This document shows, one piece after another, positions 1-5,588 of a DNA stretch of 5,616 bases. Below the pieces are notes generated by a model. It saw nothing but the letters and a program-made list of their open reading frames with translations, was not told the DNA's origin and did not search any database. The first letter of the stretch is position 1; each line of letters begins with the position of its first letter. The position numbers and the translations under genes were made by a program. This DNA is from an uncultured Lachnospiraceae bacterium (lineage in GTDB: Bacteria; Bacillota; Clostridia; Lachnospirales; Lachnospiraceae): assembly GCA_902496125.1 (NCBI GenBank), contig CABUZU010000119.1:1-5616 (forward strand). The letters run 5' to 3'.

Positions 1-1024
1 ATTCCGATATCATCTTCATTAACTGAAACTCTCCGGTAATCTCCATCCCCGTAGATTCGCTTAATACCTGATAATAGAGAGATTCTTTAAATCCAACCTG
101 CAATTTTACTACTCCATTCGAGAGGTTTTTATCACTGATACGAATTTCACTAATATTTTCGGACTCATAGGCCATGTTTTCTTTACTGACATCTCGCATA
201 TAGGTGATGCGTTCTAAGATTTGTTTGGCGTTTTGAATCATATCATTTTTTAATGGATGTGTATAAGGTAAAAGCTCCATCCATTTTGGAATATTAAATT
301 CAATCTGTACAACAGGAAATTCGTTGAGTAATAGACGCATTAATTCATAAATGTCTTCTTTTTTTAATTGTTCGCAGTTTAATGGAAGGGTGGAAACACC
401 GTAAGATTCTTGTAGTTCTTTGGCTAGATTTTTCGTTTCTTCGGAATAGGGTTTTTGTGAATTTAACAAAATGACAAATGGTTTTTGCAGTGCTTTTAAC
501 TCTTCTATCGTCTGTTGTTCAGCTTTTAGATAAGCACTTCTTGGCAGTTCTCCAATGCTTCCATCGGTAGTTACCACAATACCTACAGTGGAATGGTCTC
601 TGATAACCTTTTGGGTGCCAATCTGAGCAGCCTTAGTAAATGGAATCTCATAGTCAAACCACGGTGTTTTTACCATGCGTTCATTTCCATTTTCCTCATG
701 CCCACTAGCCCCTTCTACCATAAATCCAACACAGTCAATCAGTCTTACATTGACCTCACTATCCTTATTAATATGTATGCGCGTGGCTTCCTTTGGAATA
801 AATTTGGGTTCCGTTGTCATAATGGTCTTGCCTGCTGCACTTTGTGGAAGCTCATCCTTGGCTCTTTTTTTGTCGTTCTCATCTTCGATTGCAGGAATGA
901 CTAATAGGTTCATAAACCGTTTAATAAATGTGGATTTTCCCGTTCTTACCGGTCCTACCACACCCATGTAAATATCCCCACCAGTTCGTTTGTCTATATC
1001 ATTATAAATATCATACTCTGGCAT
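1..1024 (-). CDS. spoIVA: Stage IV sporulation protein A (SpoIVA), 3'-truncated by window edge
   Basis: Reading the minus strand from ATG at 1024 gives an open frame of 341 codons that leaves the window without a stop. The Bacillus subtilis protein is 492 aa, so about the last 150 residues are missing. SpoIVA is the ATPase that polymerises on the outer forespore membrane in the mother cell and forms the base of the spore coat. The N-terminus reads MPEYDIYNDIDKRTGGDIY, followed by the Walker A motif GPVRTGKST (residues 24-32, Lys30). The sensor threonines are in IMTTEPKF (Thr70/Thr71) and the Walker B aspartate is in RLIDCVG (Asp97). All match the positions known in B. subtilis SpoIVA. TPWFDYEIPF and EHST-like/TTDGSIG segments follow the same order. 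A strong AAGGGGGA ribosome binding site lies just upstream, supporting this start. It is divergent from the MutS-like gene. Expected regulation is sigma-E in the mother cell (family knowledge). Confidence 0.96.
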   Translation of the reverse strand, partial: MPEYDIYNDIDKRTGGDIYMGVVGPVRTGKSTFIKRFMNLLVIPAIEDENDKKRAKDELPQSAAGKTIMTTEPKFIPKEATRIHINKDSEVNVRLIDCVGFMVEGASGHEENGNERMVKTPWFDYEIPFTKAAQIGTQKVIRDHSTVGIVVTTDGSIGELPRSAYLKAEQQTIEELKALQKPFVILLNSQKPYSEETKNLAKELQESYGVSTLPLNCEQLKKEDIYELMRLLLNEFPVVQIEFNIPKWMELLPYTHPLKNDMIQNAKQILERITYMRDVSKENMAYESENISEIRISDKNLSNGVVKLQVGFKESLYYQVLSESTGMEITGEFQLMKMISE

Positions 1025-1066
1025 TATACTTCCCCCTTTACTGATGCCCTAATTTTTTTGACAGAA

Positions 1067-1094
1067 CATCTATGATTATGGTATTATTATATGA
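1067..1094 (-). promoter_or_regulatory. Candidate sigma-E-type promoter for spoIVA
   Basis: On the minus strand a -35-like TCATATA (1094-1088) is followed after 13 bp by a -10-like CATAGATG (1074-1067). The sigma-E consensus is roughly kmATATT, 13-15 bp, CATACAMT. The -35 matches 6 of 7 positions. The -10 keeps CATA but matches only 5 of 8. Transcription would start about 35 nt before the spoIVA ATG. spoIVA is a classical sigma-E gene in Bacillus, which is why this was looked for. In such AT-rich DNA the match could be chance. Confidence 0.33.
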
Positions 1095-1100
1095 TACTAA

Positions 1101-1161
1101 GGTCAAAAGATAAAAAATCTGATGCGAGCTTGCTTGCAAGAGGATTTTTTATTTTGGGACC
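1101..1161. repeat. Long imperfect hairpin A (inverted repeat, 19-nt arms)
   Basis: The arm at 1101-1119 (GGTCAAAAGATAAAAAATC) and the arm at 1143-1161 (reverse complement GGTCCCAAAATAAAAAATC) agree at 16 of 19 positions, and one mismatch becomes a G-U pair in plus-strand RNA. The 23-nt centre carries a small CTTG/CAAG hairpin (1129-1140). The 3' arm contains T6-A-T4, so plus-strand transcription could be attenuated here. However, the element lies upstream of both flanking genes, so it is not an ordinary gene terminator. It is the first of four consecutive palindromes. Confidence 0.6.
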
Positions 1162-1164
1162 TGC

Positions 1165-1224
1165 CAAAAACATGAATAATTGCTATTTTTCATAGAAAAA
1201 TGAGCAAATTATGAATGTTTTTTG
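1165..1224. repeat. Long imperfect hairpin B (about 25 bp stem, 3-nt loop)
   Basis: The arms 1165-1191 and 1195-1224 fold back around an ATA loop (1192-1194). My alignment gives about 25 pairs with two mismatches and three single-base bulges. The closing part is ATTTTTC/GAAAAAT, the middle contains TTGCT/AGCAA, and the outer end pairs CAAAAA with TTTTTG. It begins four bases after hairpin A ends. Bulged, nearly full-length palindromes of this kind are typical of small non-autonomous repeat elements, but nothing in this window shows a second copy. Confidence 0.6.
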
Positions 1225-1225
1225 A

Positions 1226-1286
1226 GGATTGTGAGAGTACGTAGTGCGAAACAATCCGGTATCATTGGGGCAAAATATTTTGCCCC
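1226..1286. repeat. Short hairpin (1226-1257) plus perfect 20-bp palindrome (1267-1286)
   Basis: GGATTGT at 1226-1232 pairs with ACAATCC at 1251-1257 around an 18-nt centre. Ten bases later comes GGGGCAAAATATTTTGCCCC, a perfect 20-bp palindrome, ending 32 bases before the ATG of the MutS-like gene. A hairpin of the ACAATCC type followed by a GGGGC...GCCCC palindrome and then TACA resembles intergenic dispersed repeats I have seen in clostridial genomes. That resemblance is from memory and is an inference. It could also be an operator or an RNA hairpin in the leader of the MutS-like gene. I found no convincing sigma-A promoter for that gene between 1225 and 1318. Confidence 0.6.
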
Positions 1287-1306
1287 TACATTACTATATG
1301 CAACCT

Positions 1307-1314
1307 AGGAGGTG
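1307..1314 (+). promoter_or_regulatory. Ribosome binding site deciding the MutS-like start
   Basis: AGGAGGTG lies 6 nt (counted from AGGAGG) before the ATG at 1319. This near-perfect Shine-Dalgarno site fixes translation at 1319. The in-frame GTG at 1244 and ATG at 1298 lack a comparable site. The 1244 start would also place the 20-bp palindrome inside the protein. Confidence 0.9.
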
Positions 1315-1318
1315 CATT

Positions 1319-2968
1319 ATGTACGCGTTACTAATTGTTTTTATTATTTTTATTGTTTTTTGGAGCAGGATTCGAAGAAAATCCAATGTTCAAAAACTTC
1401 TGTCCACCCTGCAATCTTCCTATGGCAAGATTCCTACTAGAACCTATACACATGATGAATTTGAGAAAATTTCTCATTATTATCGAAATAAAGGAGCACA
1501 AGGAATCGATGAGATTACCTGGAATGACCTTGAGATGGATGAAGTGTTTAAACGAATCAACAGTTCTACTTCTTCTGTCGGTGAGGAAGTACTCTACGAT
1601 ATCCTACGTACTCCGACTTTTGATACCGATATCCTAAACAAGCGTAAGGATTTCATTTCTTTCTTTGGTATTAAGGAAGAAGCTAGGAAAAACGTTCAGG
1701 CTATTTTTGCAACCTGTGGTCGTACAAAGAAATCAATATCGGATTCCATCCTAGAATTTTCTAATCTAGAACCTTGTTCGATTGGTATGGATGTGTTACA
1801 AGCCTTAGGACTTCTTGCTTGTATCGTAGGGATTTTTATACGTCCTTCGATTTTTATTTATTTACTGATTTTCATGATTGTGGTAAATGTTACAACGTAT
1901 TATCGTAAAAAATCCACATTTGAAGCTTCTTTTATCTGTATCAACTACCGAATGAAGCTTGCGTGGGCGACACTAGAACTTCATAAGCTTGATATTCATG
2001 AGCTAGATGAATTGATTACTCCCCTACTTCCTGCTGCAAAGAAAACCATAAAGAGTCGAAAGCTTCAGTTTTTTATCGGCAATGACAGTAGTATGATGGA
2101 CTCGATTTCTGCCTTTTTCCTTGATTATCTTCGTATGCTTTTTCATATTGATATTATTGCATTTTCTTTTTTGCAAAAGCGTTTTAAAGAAGATGAACAA
2201 AAGACTTGGCAGATGATTGAGAGCTTAGGACTTATTGAAAGCTGTATCGTCCTTTCTTCGTTTCGAGAGTCACTGCCTTATTTTACAGTTCCGGTAGTGA
2301 AAGAAGAAATTGAGTTAAATGCAGAAGGGCTATACCATCCTCTACTTACAAATCCTGTCTCAAATGATATCCATACAACCAAAAGTGTGCTATTAACGGG
2401 TTCGAATGCATCTGGTAAATCGACCTTTCTTAAGACGGTTGCAATTAATGCAATCTTTGCCCAAACGGTTGGTACTGTGTGTGCAACCTCTTATGAGTCT
2501 TGTCTGTTTCAGATTTATTCTTCGATGTCGCTTCGTGACCATTTAGACAAGGCAGAAAGCTATTATATTACCGAAGTCAAAGCATTAAAGCGTATTCTAG
2601 ACCACAGAAACGATAAACTTCCTGTGCTATGTTTTGTCGATGAAGTGCTTCGTGGTACGAATACGGTGGAACGAATTGCAGCTTCTGCTAGAATCCTAAA
2701 AAGCCTAGCAGAAGGAAATGGTCTTTGTTTTGCTGCAACTCATGATATCGAATTGACGTATTTATTAGAAAACGATTGTGACAACTATTATTTCCAAGAA
2801 GAAATCTTAGGAAATGATATCTTCTTTCCTTATACACTCCATAAAGGCCGTGCAAAGTCTAAGAATGCGATTAAACTATTAGAAATCTTAGGCTATGATA
2901 AAGAGATTGTAGAAGATGCTTCTGCTATGGCTTCTCATTTCTTAAAATTTGGCGATTGGAGCATTTGA
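1319..2968 (+). CDS. Membrane-anchored MutS-family ATPase (MutS domain V protein)
   Basis: This 549-residue protein carries the MutS-type ABC ATPase at its C-terminus. The Walker A is GSNASGKST (361-369), where MutS itself usually has GPNMGGKST. A signature-like SSMSLRDHLDKAESYY follows. The Walker B is CFVDEVLRGTN (Asp441/Glu442) and the switch histidine is in AATHDIEL (His475). YHPLL (339-343) matches the segment that precedes the ATPase in MutS and MutS2. The N-terminus is a hydrophobic helix (about 2-15) followed by RIRRK, and a second hydrophobic stretch at about 159-193 could span the membrane twice. The order ITWNDLEMDEVFKRIN (66-81) then SSVGEEVLYDILR fits a Firmicutes group of uncharacterised MutS-like proteins. 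It is much shorter than MutS (about 850 aa) or MutS2 (about 780 aa). I see no FxE mismatch-reading motif, no clamp-sized middle region and no C-terminal Smr nuclease. Function is unknown. A DNA- or membrane-linked ATPase is the inference, and canonical mismatch repair is unlikely. Confidence 0.9.
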   Translation: MYALLIVFIIFIVFWSRIRRKSNVQKLLSTLQSSYGKIPTRTYTHDEFEKISHYYRNKGAQGIDEITWNDLEMDEVFKRINSSTSSVGEEVLYDILRTPTFDTDILNKRKDFISFFGIKEEARKNVQAIFATCGRTKKSISDSILEFSNLEPCSIGMDVLQALGLLACIVGIFIRPSIFIYLLIFMIVVNVTTYYRKKSTFEASFICINYRMKLAWATLELHKLDIHELDELITPLLPAAKKTIKSRKLQFFIGNDSSMMDSISAFFLDYLRMLFHIDIIAFSFLQKRFKEDEQKTWQMIESLGLIESCIVLSSFRESLPYFTVPVVKEEIELNAEGLYHPLLTNPVSNDIHTTKSVLLTGSNASGKSTFLKTVAINAIFAQTVGTVCATSYESCLFQIYSSMSLRDHLDKAESYYITEVKALKRILDHRNDKLPVLCFVDEVLRGTNTVERIAASARILKSLAEGNGLCFAATHDIELTYLLENDCDNYYFQEEILGNDIFFPYTLHKGRAKSKNAIKLLEILGYDKEIVEDASAMASHFLKFGDWSI

Positions 2969-3177
2969 TAAATCTGCATGAGGCGATTTTGCTCTTCTTG
3001 TGAAAGATTTCCTTTCATTTGACTAAAGAGCATCATCGCCTCTTCGGTTGTAAAGCTTAGATTCTTTTGTTTCGCCTGTGCAATCATTGCCATCATAAAT
3101 GGCATTAGATTTTGTCCATTGGTATTGGCACTTTTACTTAATACTTCTTTTAAAAACGCTTCTTTTTCTGGACTCAT
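2935..3177 (-). CDS. Small hypothetical protein, Met-rich, 80 aa
   Basis: I do not recognise this protein. It is 80 residues long, probably all helical and cytoplasmic, with no signal peptide or membrane segment, although LMPFMMAMIAQA (24-35) is markedly hydrophobic. Ten of the 80 residues are methionine and glutamine is also frequent. SQEEQNRLMQIYQMLQ (59-74) looks like an amphipathic helix. The start is supported by its ATGA overlap with the stop of the upstream 125-aa gene and by a GGGAG ribosome binding site ending a few bases before the ATG. The two genes are therefore almost certainly co-translated. The last 34 bp overlap the 3' end of the convergent MutS-like gene. I infer a real gene from the coupling and the ribosome binding site. 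No function can be given. Confidence 0.75.
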   Translation of the reverse strand: MSPEKEAFLKEVLSKSANTNGQNLMPFMMAMIAQAKQKNLSFTTEEAMMLFSQMKGNLSQEEQNRLMQIYQMLQSPNFKK

Positions 3178-3551
3178 GACTCTCCCTTTTCTGTTTGATT
3201 ATTGATTGAATTTAATATACTCATCATCTGAGCTTGTTCTGGACTAGCTTGCATTTCCTTATACAAAGAAAACATTTGTTGCATCTGTAGGAAGTTATCA
3301 AGTACTTCCGCTTCCTTTTTCGTACAATATTTTTTAATCGCACTAATTGCATCTTCCTCTTCTACACTACAAGCAACTAACATGGAATCTTCTGTATTCG
3401 ACATCAGCCGAATGGTGTTCATCAGCTCACTAAATTTTACATAAATGGATAAAAATTTTTGCTTGTCGGCAGGTAGATATGGAATCGCAGCTTTTAAAAG
3501 CTGTTGTTCATGGCTATTTACTAAGTCATCAAATGGAGTAATCTCAGACAT
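3174..3551 (-). CDS. Hypothetical helical protein, 125 aa, first gene of a two-gene operon
   Basis: I do not recognise this protein. Starting at ATG 3551 it has 125 residues: MSEITPFDDLVNSHEQQLLK, then a conserved-looking IPYLPADKQKFLSIYVKF (33-50), an acidic stretch VEEEDAISAIKKY, and a Met/Gln-rich C-terminal helix LQMQQMFSLYKEMQ. It has no signal peptide, membrane segment or cysteine cluster, and looks like a small soluble helical bundle. The frame could begin eight codons earlier at 3575, but AAGGAGG sits just before 3551 and would lie inside the longer version, so the shorter start is chosen. The TGA stop overlaps the ATG of the 80-aa gene, which implies one operon and perhaps interacting products. 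Both proteins are rich in Met and Gln, but I cannot show homology between them by eye. Confidence 0.8.
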   Translation of the reverse strand: MSEITPFDDLVNSHEQQLLKAAIPYLPADKQKFLSIYVKFSELMNTIRLMSNTEDSMLVACSVEEEDAISAIKKYCTKKEAEVLDNFLQMQQMFSLYKEMQASPEQAQMMSILNSINNQTEKGES

Positions 3552-3556
3552 AGAAA

Positions 3557-3563
3557 CCTCCTT
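3557..3563 (-). promoter_or_regulatory. Ribosome binding site of the 125-aa gene
   Basis: AAGGAGG on the minus strand, 5 nt before ATG 3551. It selects that start over the in-frame ATG pair at 3575/3572, which would put this site inside the coding sequence. Confidence 0.85.
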
Positions 3564-3608
3564 TCTGTTCATCATATGAGGATGTCTAATTAATTATGCA
3601 AAAACCTC

Positions 3609-3637
3609 ATGACAATCATTTAATATAATGGTATAAT
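3609..3637 (+). promoter_or_regulatory. Sigma-A promoter of deoD
   Basis: ATGACA (3609-3614), a 17-bp spacer, then a perfect TATAAT (3632-3637). Transcription would begin near 3644, giving a leader of about 25 nt that holds only the ribosome binding site AAGGAGG (3656-3662). This is too short for a riboswitch. A second TATAAT at 3624-3629 has no matching -35. The rest of the 117-bp divergent region (3552-3668) holds no strong promoter facing left for the 125-aa gene. TTGTCA on the minus strand at 3615-3610 overlaps the deoD -35, but no good -10 follows it. Confidence 0.75.
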
Positions 3638-3668
3638 CAAAACAGATTTGATTAGAAGGAGGACTTTT

Positions 3669-4376
3669 ATGGCAACACCACACAATCAAGCAACGAAAGG
3701 CGATATCGCTAAAACTGTATTACTACCAGGAGATCCACTTCGTGCAAAATTTATTGCAGAACATTTTTTAGAAGATGCTGCTTGTTTTAATACCACACGA
3801 AATATGTATGGCTATACAGGTACGTATAAGGGCAAGAAAGTATCTGTAATGGGAACGGGCATGGGGTGCCCGTCAATTGGAATCTATACCTATGAACTAA
3901 TTCACGACTACGATGTTAAGAACTTAATTCGAATTGGTTCTTGTGGTGCAGCAAGTAAGGACTTACAATTATCTGAATTAGTCTTTGCAATGGGAGCTTG
4001 TACGGATTCAAATTACGCTCATCAGTATGATTTACCAGGAACGTTTTCTGCGATTGCTTCGTATAAGCTACTAAGTACAGCGGTTTCAAAAGCAGACGAA
4101 TTAAAAGTTCCTTACCATGTAGGTAATGTAATTACCTCCGATGTCTTTTATACAGAAACACCGGAATGGAAGTCTTGGGCAAAGATGGGTGCATTAGCTG
4201 TTGAGATGGAAACCTACGCTTTATATTGCAATGCAGCAAGAGCAGGCGTAAATGCCCTTGCAATCTTTTCTGTTTCTGATTCTATGGTAACAGGAGAAGC
4301 CTTACCGGCAGAGGAAAGACAAAATAGCTTTACCGATATGATGAAGGTTTCATTAGAAACAGCAATCATGTTGTAG
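3669..4376 (+). CDS. deoD: Purine nucleoside phosphorylase, DeoD type (hexameric)
   Basis: This 235-residue enzyme is of the usual family length (233-239 aa). It catalyses reversible phosphorolysis of purine (deoxy)ribonucleosides to free base and (deoxy)ribose-1-phosphate, a cytosolic step of nucleoside salvage. The N-terminus MATPHN keeps the histidine that reaches into the neighbouring subunit's active site. LPGDPLRA (Arg25), NTTRNM (Arg44) and IRIGSCGA (Arg88, Ser91) are the phosphate-binding residues. VEMETYALY (Glu179, Glu181) binds the ribose, and SVSDSM (Asp204) with EERQNSF (Arg217) forms the catalytic pair known from E. coli DeoD. All are intact. The start at 3669 is set by AAGGAGG six bases upstream. 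An in-frame TTG at 3648 is rejected because it would include the ribosome binding site. It is monocistronic, with its own sigma-A promoter and a terminator directly after the stop. No other deo-pathway gene is nearby. Confidence 0.97.
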   Translation: MATPHNQATKGDIAKTVLLPGDPLRAKFIAEHFLEDAACFNTTRNMYGYTGTYKGKKVSVMGTGMGCPSIGIYTYELIHDYDVKNLIRIGSCGAASKDLQLSELVFAMGACTDSNYAHQYDLPGTFSAIASYKLLSTAVSKADELKVPYHVGNVITSDVFYTETPEWKSWAKMGALAVEMETYALYCNAARAGVNALAIFSVSDSMVTGEALPAEERQNSFTDMMKVSLETAIML

Positions 4377-4378
4377 CA

Positions 4379-4423
4379 AAAAGGATGATTTGGAGGGACT
4401 ATTCCCTTCCAAACCATCCTTTT
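4379..4423. terminator. Bidirectional intrinsic terminator of deoD and the carboxypeptidase gene
   Basis: Arms 4379-4397 and 4404-4423 form about 18 pairs with one A-C mismatch and one bulged T, around the 6-nt loop ACTATT. The base of the stem is AAAAGG/CCTTTT, so plus-strand RNA ends in TTTTCTTT and minus-strand RNA in TTTTTGC. It lies 2 bp after the deoD stop. The left-reading gene's stop codon (4401-4399) is in the loop, and its last codons form one arm of the stem. One hairpin thus serves both convergent genes. Confidence 0.88.
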
Positions 4424-5553
4424 CTTTGTAAAATAGACGTATCTGTCACAATGGGTGTTTCTGCTAATCGATAATCTCCTAAATAATACCGCATCCATCC
4501 TACCTGTTGTCCTTTTTGTATTGGTGCGGTTTGATTGGCAAGCTGCCAGGTAAAGGTTAAGTTTTCCTCAGATTTTGCTAAAACTCGAATGGGTACATTT
4601 ACTACGTGAAGGGAAACTCGTTGTTCTTTTCCATTTTTAACAAATAGATTTGGTAAGTTTTCTTTCGGAGCAGTAAATTCTTTCATTTCATAATGCTCAT
4701 TTCCATACTGAATAAGAGCCTTCATATCCATCCATTTATAAGTTTTATGTGGTGGCCAACCACAGGCAAGTAAAGAGACAATAAATGTCTTCTCGCCCTT
4801 TTTTACTGCACCTACATAGCAAAATCCAGCTTTATTCGTAAAACCAGTTTTCCCACTTAATGCATCTTCATCCATCGAAAGATAGGCATTGTGATTATTA
4901 ACGGTAAAACTTCTTTTTTTCTCGATGTCGGTAAAGCTATGCGAAGCCGTCCTTGTAATCGTAAGAAATTCATCCTTTTTTTCAGACTGTGTCACACAAT
5001 ACCTCATAATCAAGGCTAAATCTTTGGCTGTTGTCTCATGAGCACCTTTGCCTTTTACATAAGAATCTCCATCTAGTCCATTTGGCGTTACAAAATGTGT
5101 ATTGGTGCAACCAATGGATTTCGCTTTTTCATTCATCAAATCAGAGAAACTACTAATTCCTGTCTTTTTCTCAATATACTGTGCAATTGCCACTGCACTG
5201 TCATTGTGACTTTCAAGCATCAGAGAATACAATAAATCTTCTAATCGGTAATGCTCTCCACTCACAATATTTAATTGAACATCTGGCATAGAAGCAGCTT
5301 CCTTTGAAACCTCTACCGTATCATCTAAATTTGTATGTTCTAAAGCTAAAATACAGGTTAGGATTTTGGTTGTGCTCGCATTGGGTAAAATTGTCTCTTC
5401 CTCTTTTCCATAGAGAACCCGCCCCGTATCTCCATCCATTAATACCACGGATTTGGCATGAAGGTTTGGTAGAGATTCATCATTACTAGTAGCATATACA
5501 CAAATAGGAGAAAACCATAGTAAAAGAAAAAGGGTATAGAAAAATTTTTTCAA
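4399..5553 (-). CDS. Secreted D-alanyl-D-alanine carboxypeptidase (peptidase S11, DacF/DacB-like PBP)
   Basis: A 384-residue low-molecular-weight penicillin-binding protein that removes the terminal D-Ala of peptidoglycan stem peptides outside the membrane. The signal peptide is MKKFFYTLFLLLWFSPICVYA, with likely cleavage near residue 21. All three active-site motifs are present: STTK (60-63, nucleophile Ser60), SHN (115-117) and KTG (235-237), plus the family segment TPNGLDGD. The part after about residue 290 resembles the all-beta C-terminal domain of PBP5. The protein ends RKGWFGRE with no clear hydrophobic or amphipathic anchor, so it may be released or only loosely bound. The start is probably TTG at 5553, because AGGTG lies 6 nt upstream and a lysine-led signal peptide follows. 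A GTG at 5562 would add MSF but has no ribosome binding site. The gene could be vegetative or sporulation-linked (DacF/DacB); the sequence does not decide, so no symbol is given. Confidence 0.93.
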   Translation of the reverse strand: MKKFFYTLFLLLWFSPICVYATSNDESLPNLHAKSVVLMDGDTGRVLYGKEEETILPNASTTKILTCILALEHTNLDDTVEVSKEAASMPDVQLNIVSGEHYRLEDLLYSLMLESHNDSAVAIAQYIEKKTGISSFSDLMNEKAKSIGCTNTHFVTPNGLDGDSYVKGKGAHETTAKDLALIMRYCVTQSEKKDEFLTITRTASHSFTDIEKKRSFTVNNHNAYLSMDEDALSGKTGFTNKAGFCYVGAVKKGEKTFIVSLLACGWPPHKTYKWMDMKALIQYGNEHYEMKEFTAPKENLPNLFVKNGKEQRVSLHVVNVPIRVLAKSEENLTFTWQLANQTAPIQKGQQVGWMRYYLGDYRLAETPIVTDTSILQRKGWFGRE

Positions 5554-5559
5554 AAAAGA

Positions 5560-5564
5560 CACCT
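5560..5564 (-). promoter_or_regulatory. Ribosome binding site deciding a TTG start
   Basis: AGGTG on the minus strand, complementary to the 16S anti-Shine-Dalgarno region, 6 nt before TTG 5553. The alternative GTG (5562-5560) lies inside this motif and has no other upstream purine-rich site. Confidence 0.6.
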
Positions 5565-5568
5565 AAAA

Positions 5569-5588
5569 ATATATTTTATAAAATATAT
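5569..5588. promoter_or_regulatory. Perfect 20-bp AT-only palindrome at the carboxypeptidase promoter
   Basis: ATATATTTTATAAAATATAT is identical to its reverse complement. It sits 15 bp upstream of the TTG start. It contains a possible minus-strand -10, TATAAA (5580-5575), with a weak -35 TTTTCA (5603-5598) after 17 bp. It could be an operator covering the -10, or only AT-rich promoter DNA. A simple A/T composition makes such palindromes fairly likely by chance. Confidence 0.35.

Noticed and set aside
593..971. Two overlapping plus-strand ORFs (103 and 98 aa)
   Set aside because: They lie wholly inside spoIVA on the opposite strand, lack ribosome binding sites and recognisable motifs, and are antisense shadows of its Walker region.
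1101..1286. CRISPR array or tRNA in the spoIVA/MutS-like spacer
   Set aside because: The structure consists of distinct inverted repeats. There are no regularly spaced direct repeats and no cloverleaf or T-arm sequence.
1335..1637. 100-aa plus-strand ORF
   Set aside because: It is a shifted-frame shadow of the MutS-like gene, whose frame has clear family motifs.
3570..3577. Sporulation-type -10 (CATATGAT) for the 125-aa gene
   Set aside because: It lies so close to the start that the transcript would barely include the ribosome binding site, and no matching -35 is present.
3576..3610. Inverted repeat ATGAGG/CCTCAT in the deoD divergent region
   Set aside because: The arms are only 6 bp with a 23-nt loop. 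This is expected by chance and has no T-tract.
3638..3668. Purine riboswitch upstream of deoD
   Set aside because: The predicted leader is only about 25 nt and contains just the ribosome binding site, too short for any known aptamer.
4214..4498. 94-aa minus-strand ORF bridging deoD and the carboxypeptidase gene
   Set aside because: It is antisense to the deoD end and out of frame with the carboxypeptidase. It runs through the terminator hairpin and has no ribosome binding site.
5304..5489. 61-aa plus-strand ORF
   Set aside because: It is antisense to the STTK-containing N-terminal part of the carboxypeptidase and has no independent support.
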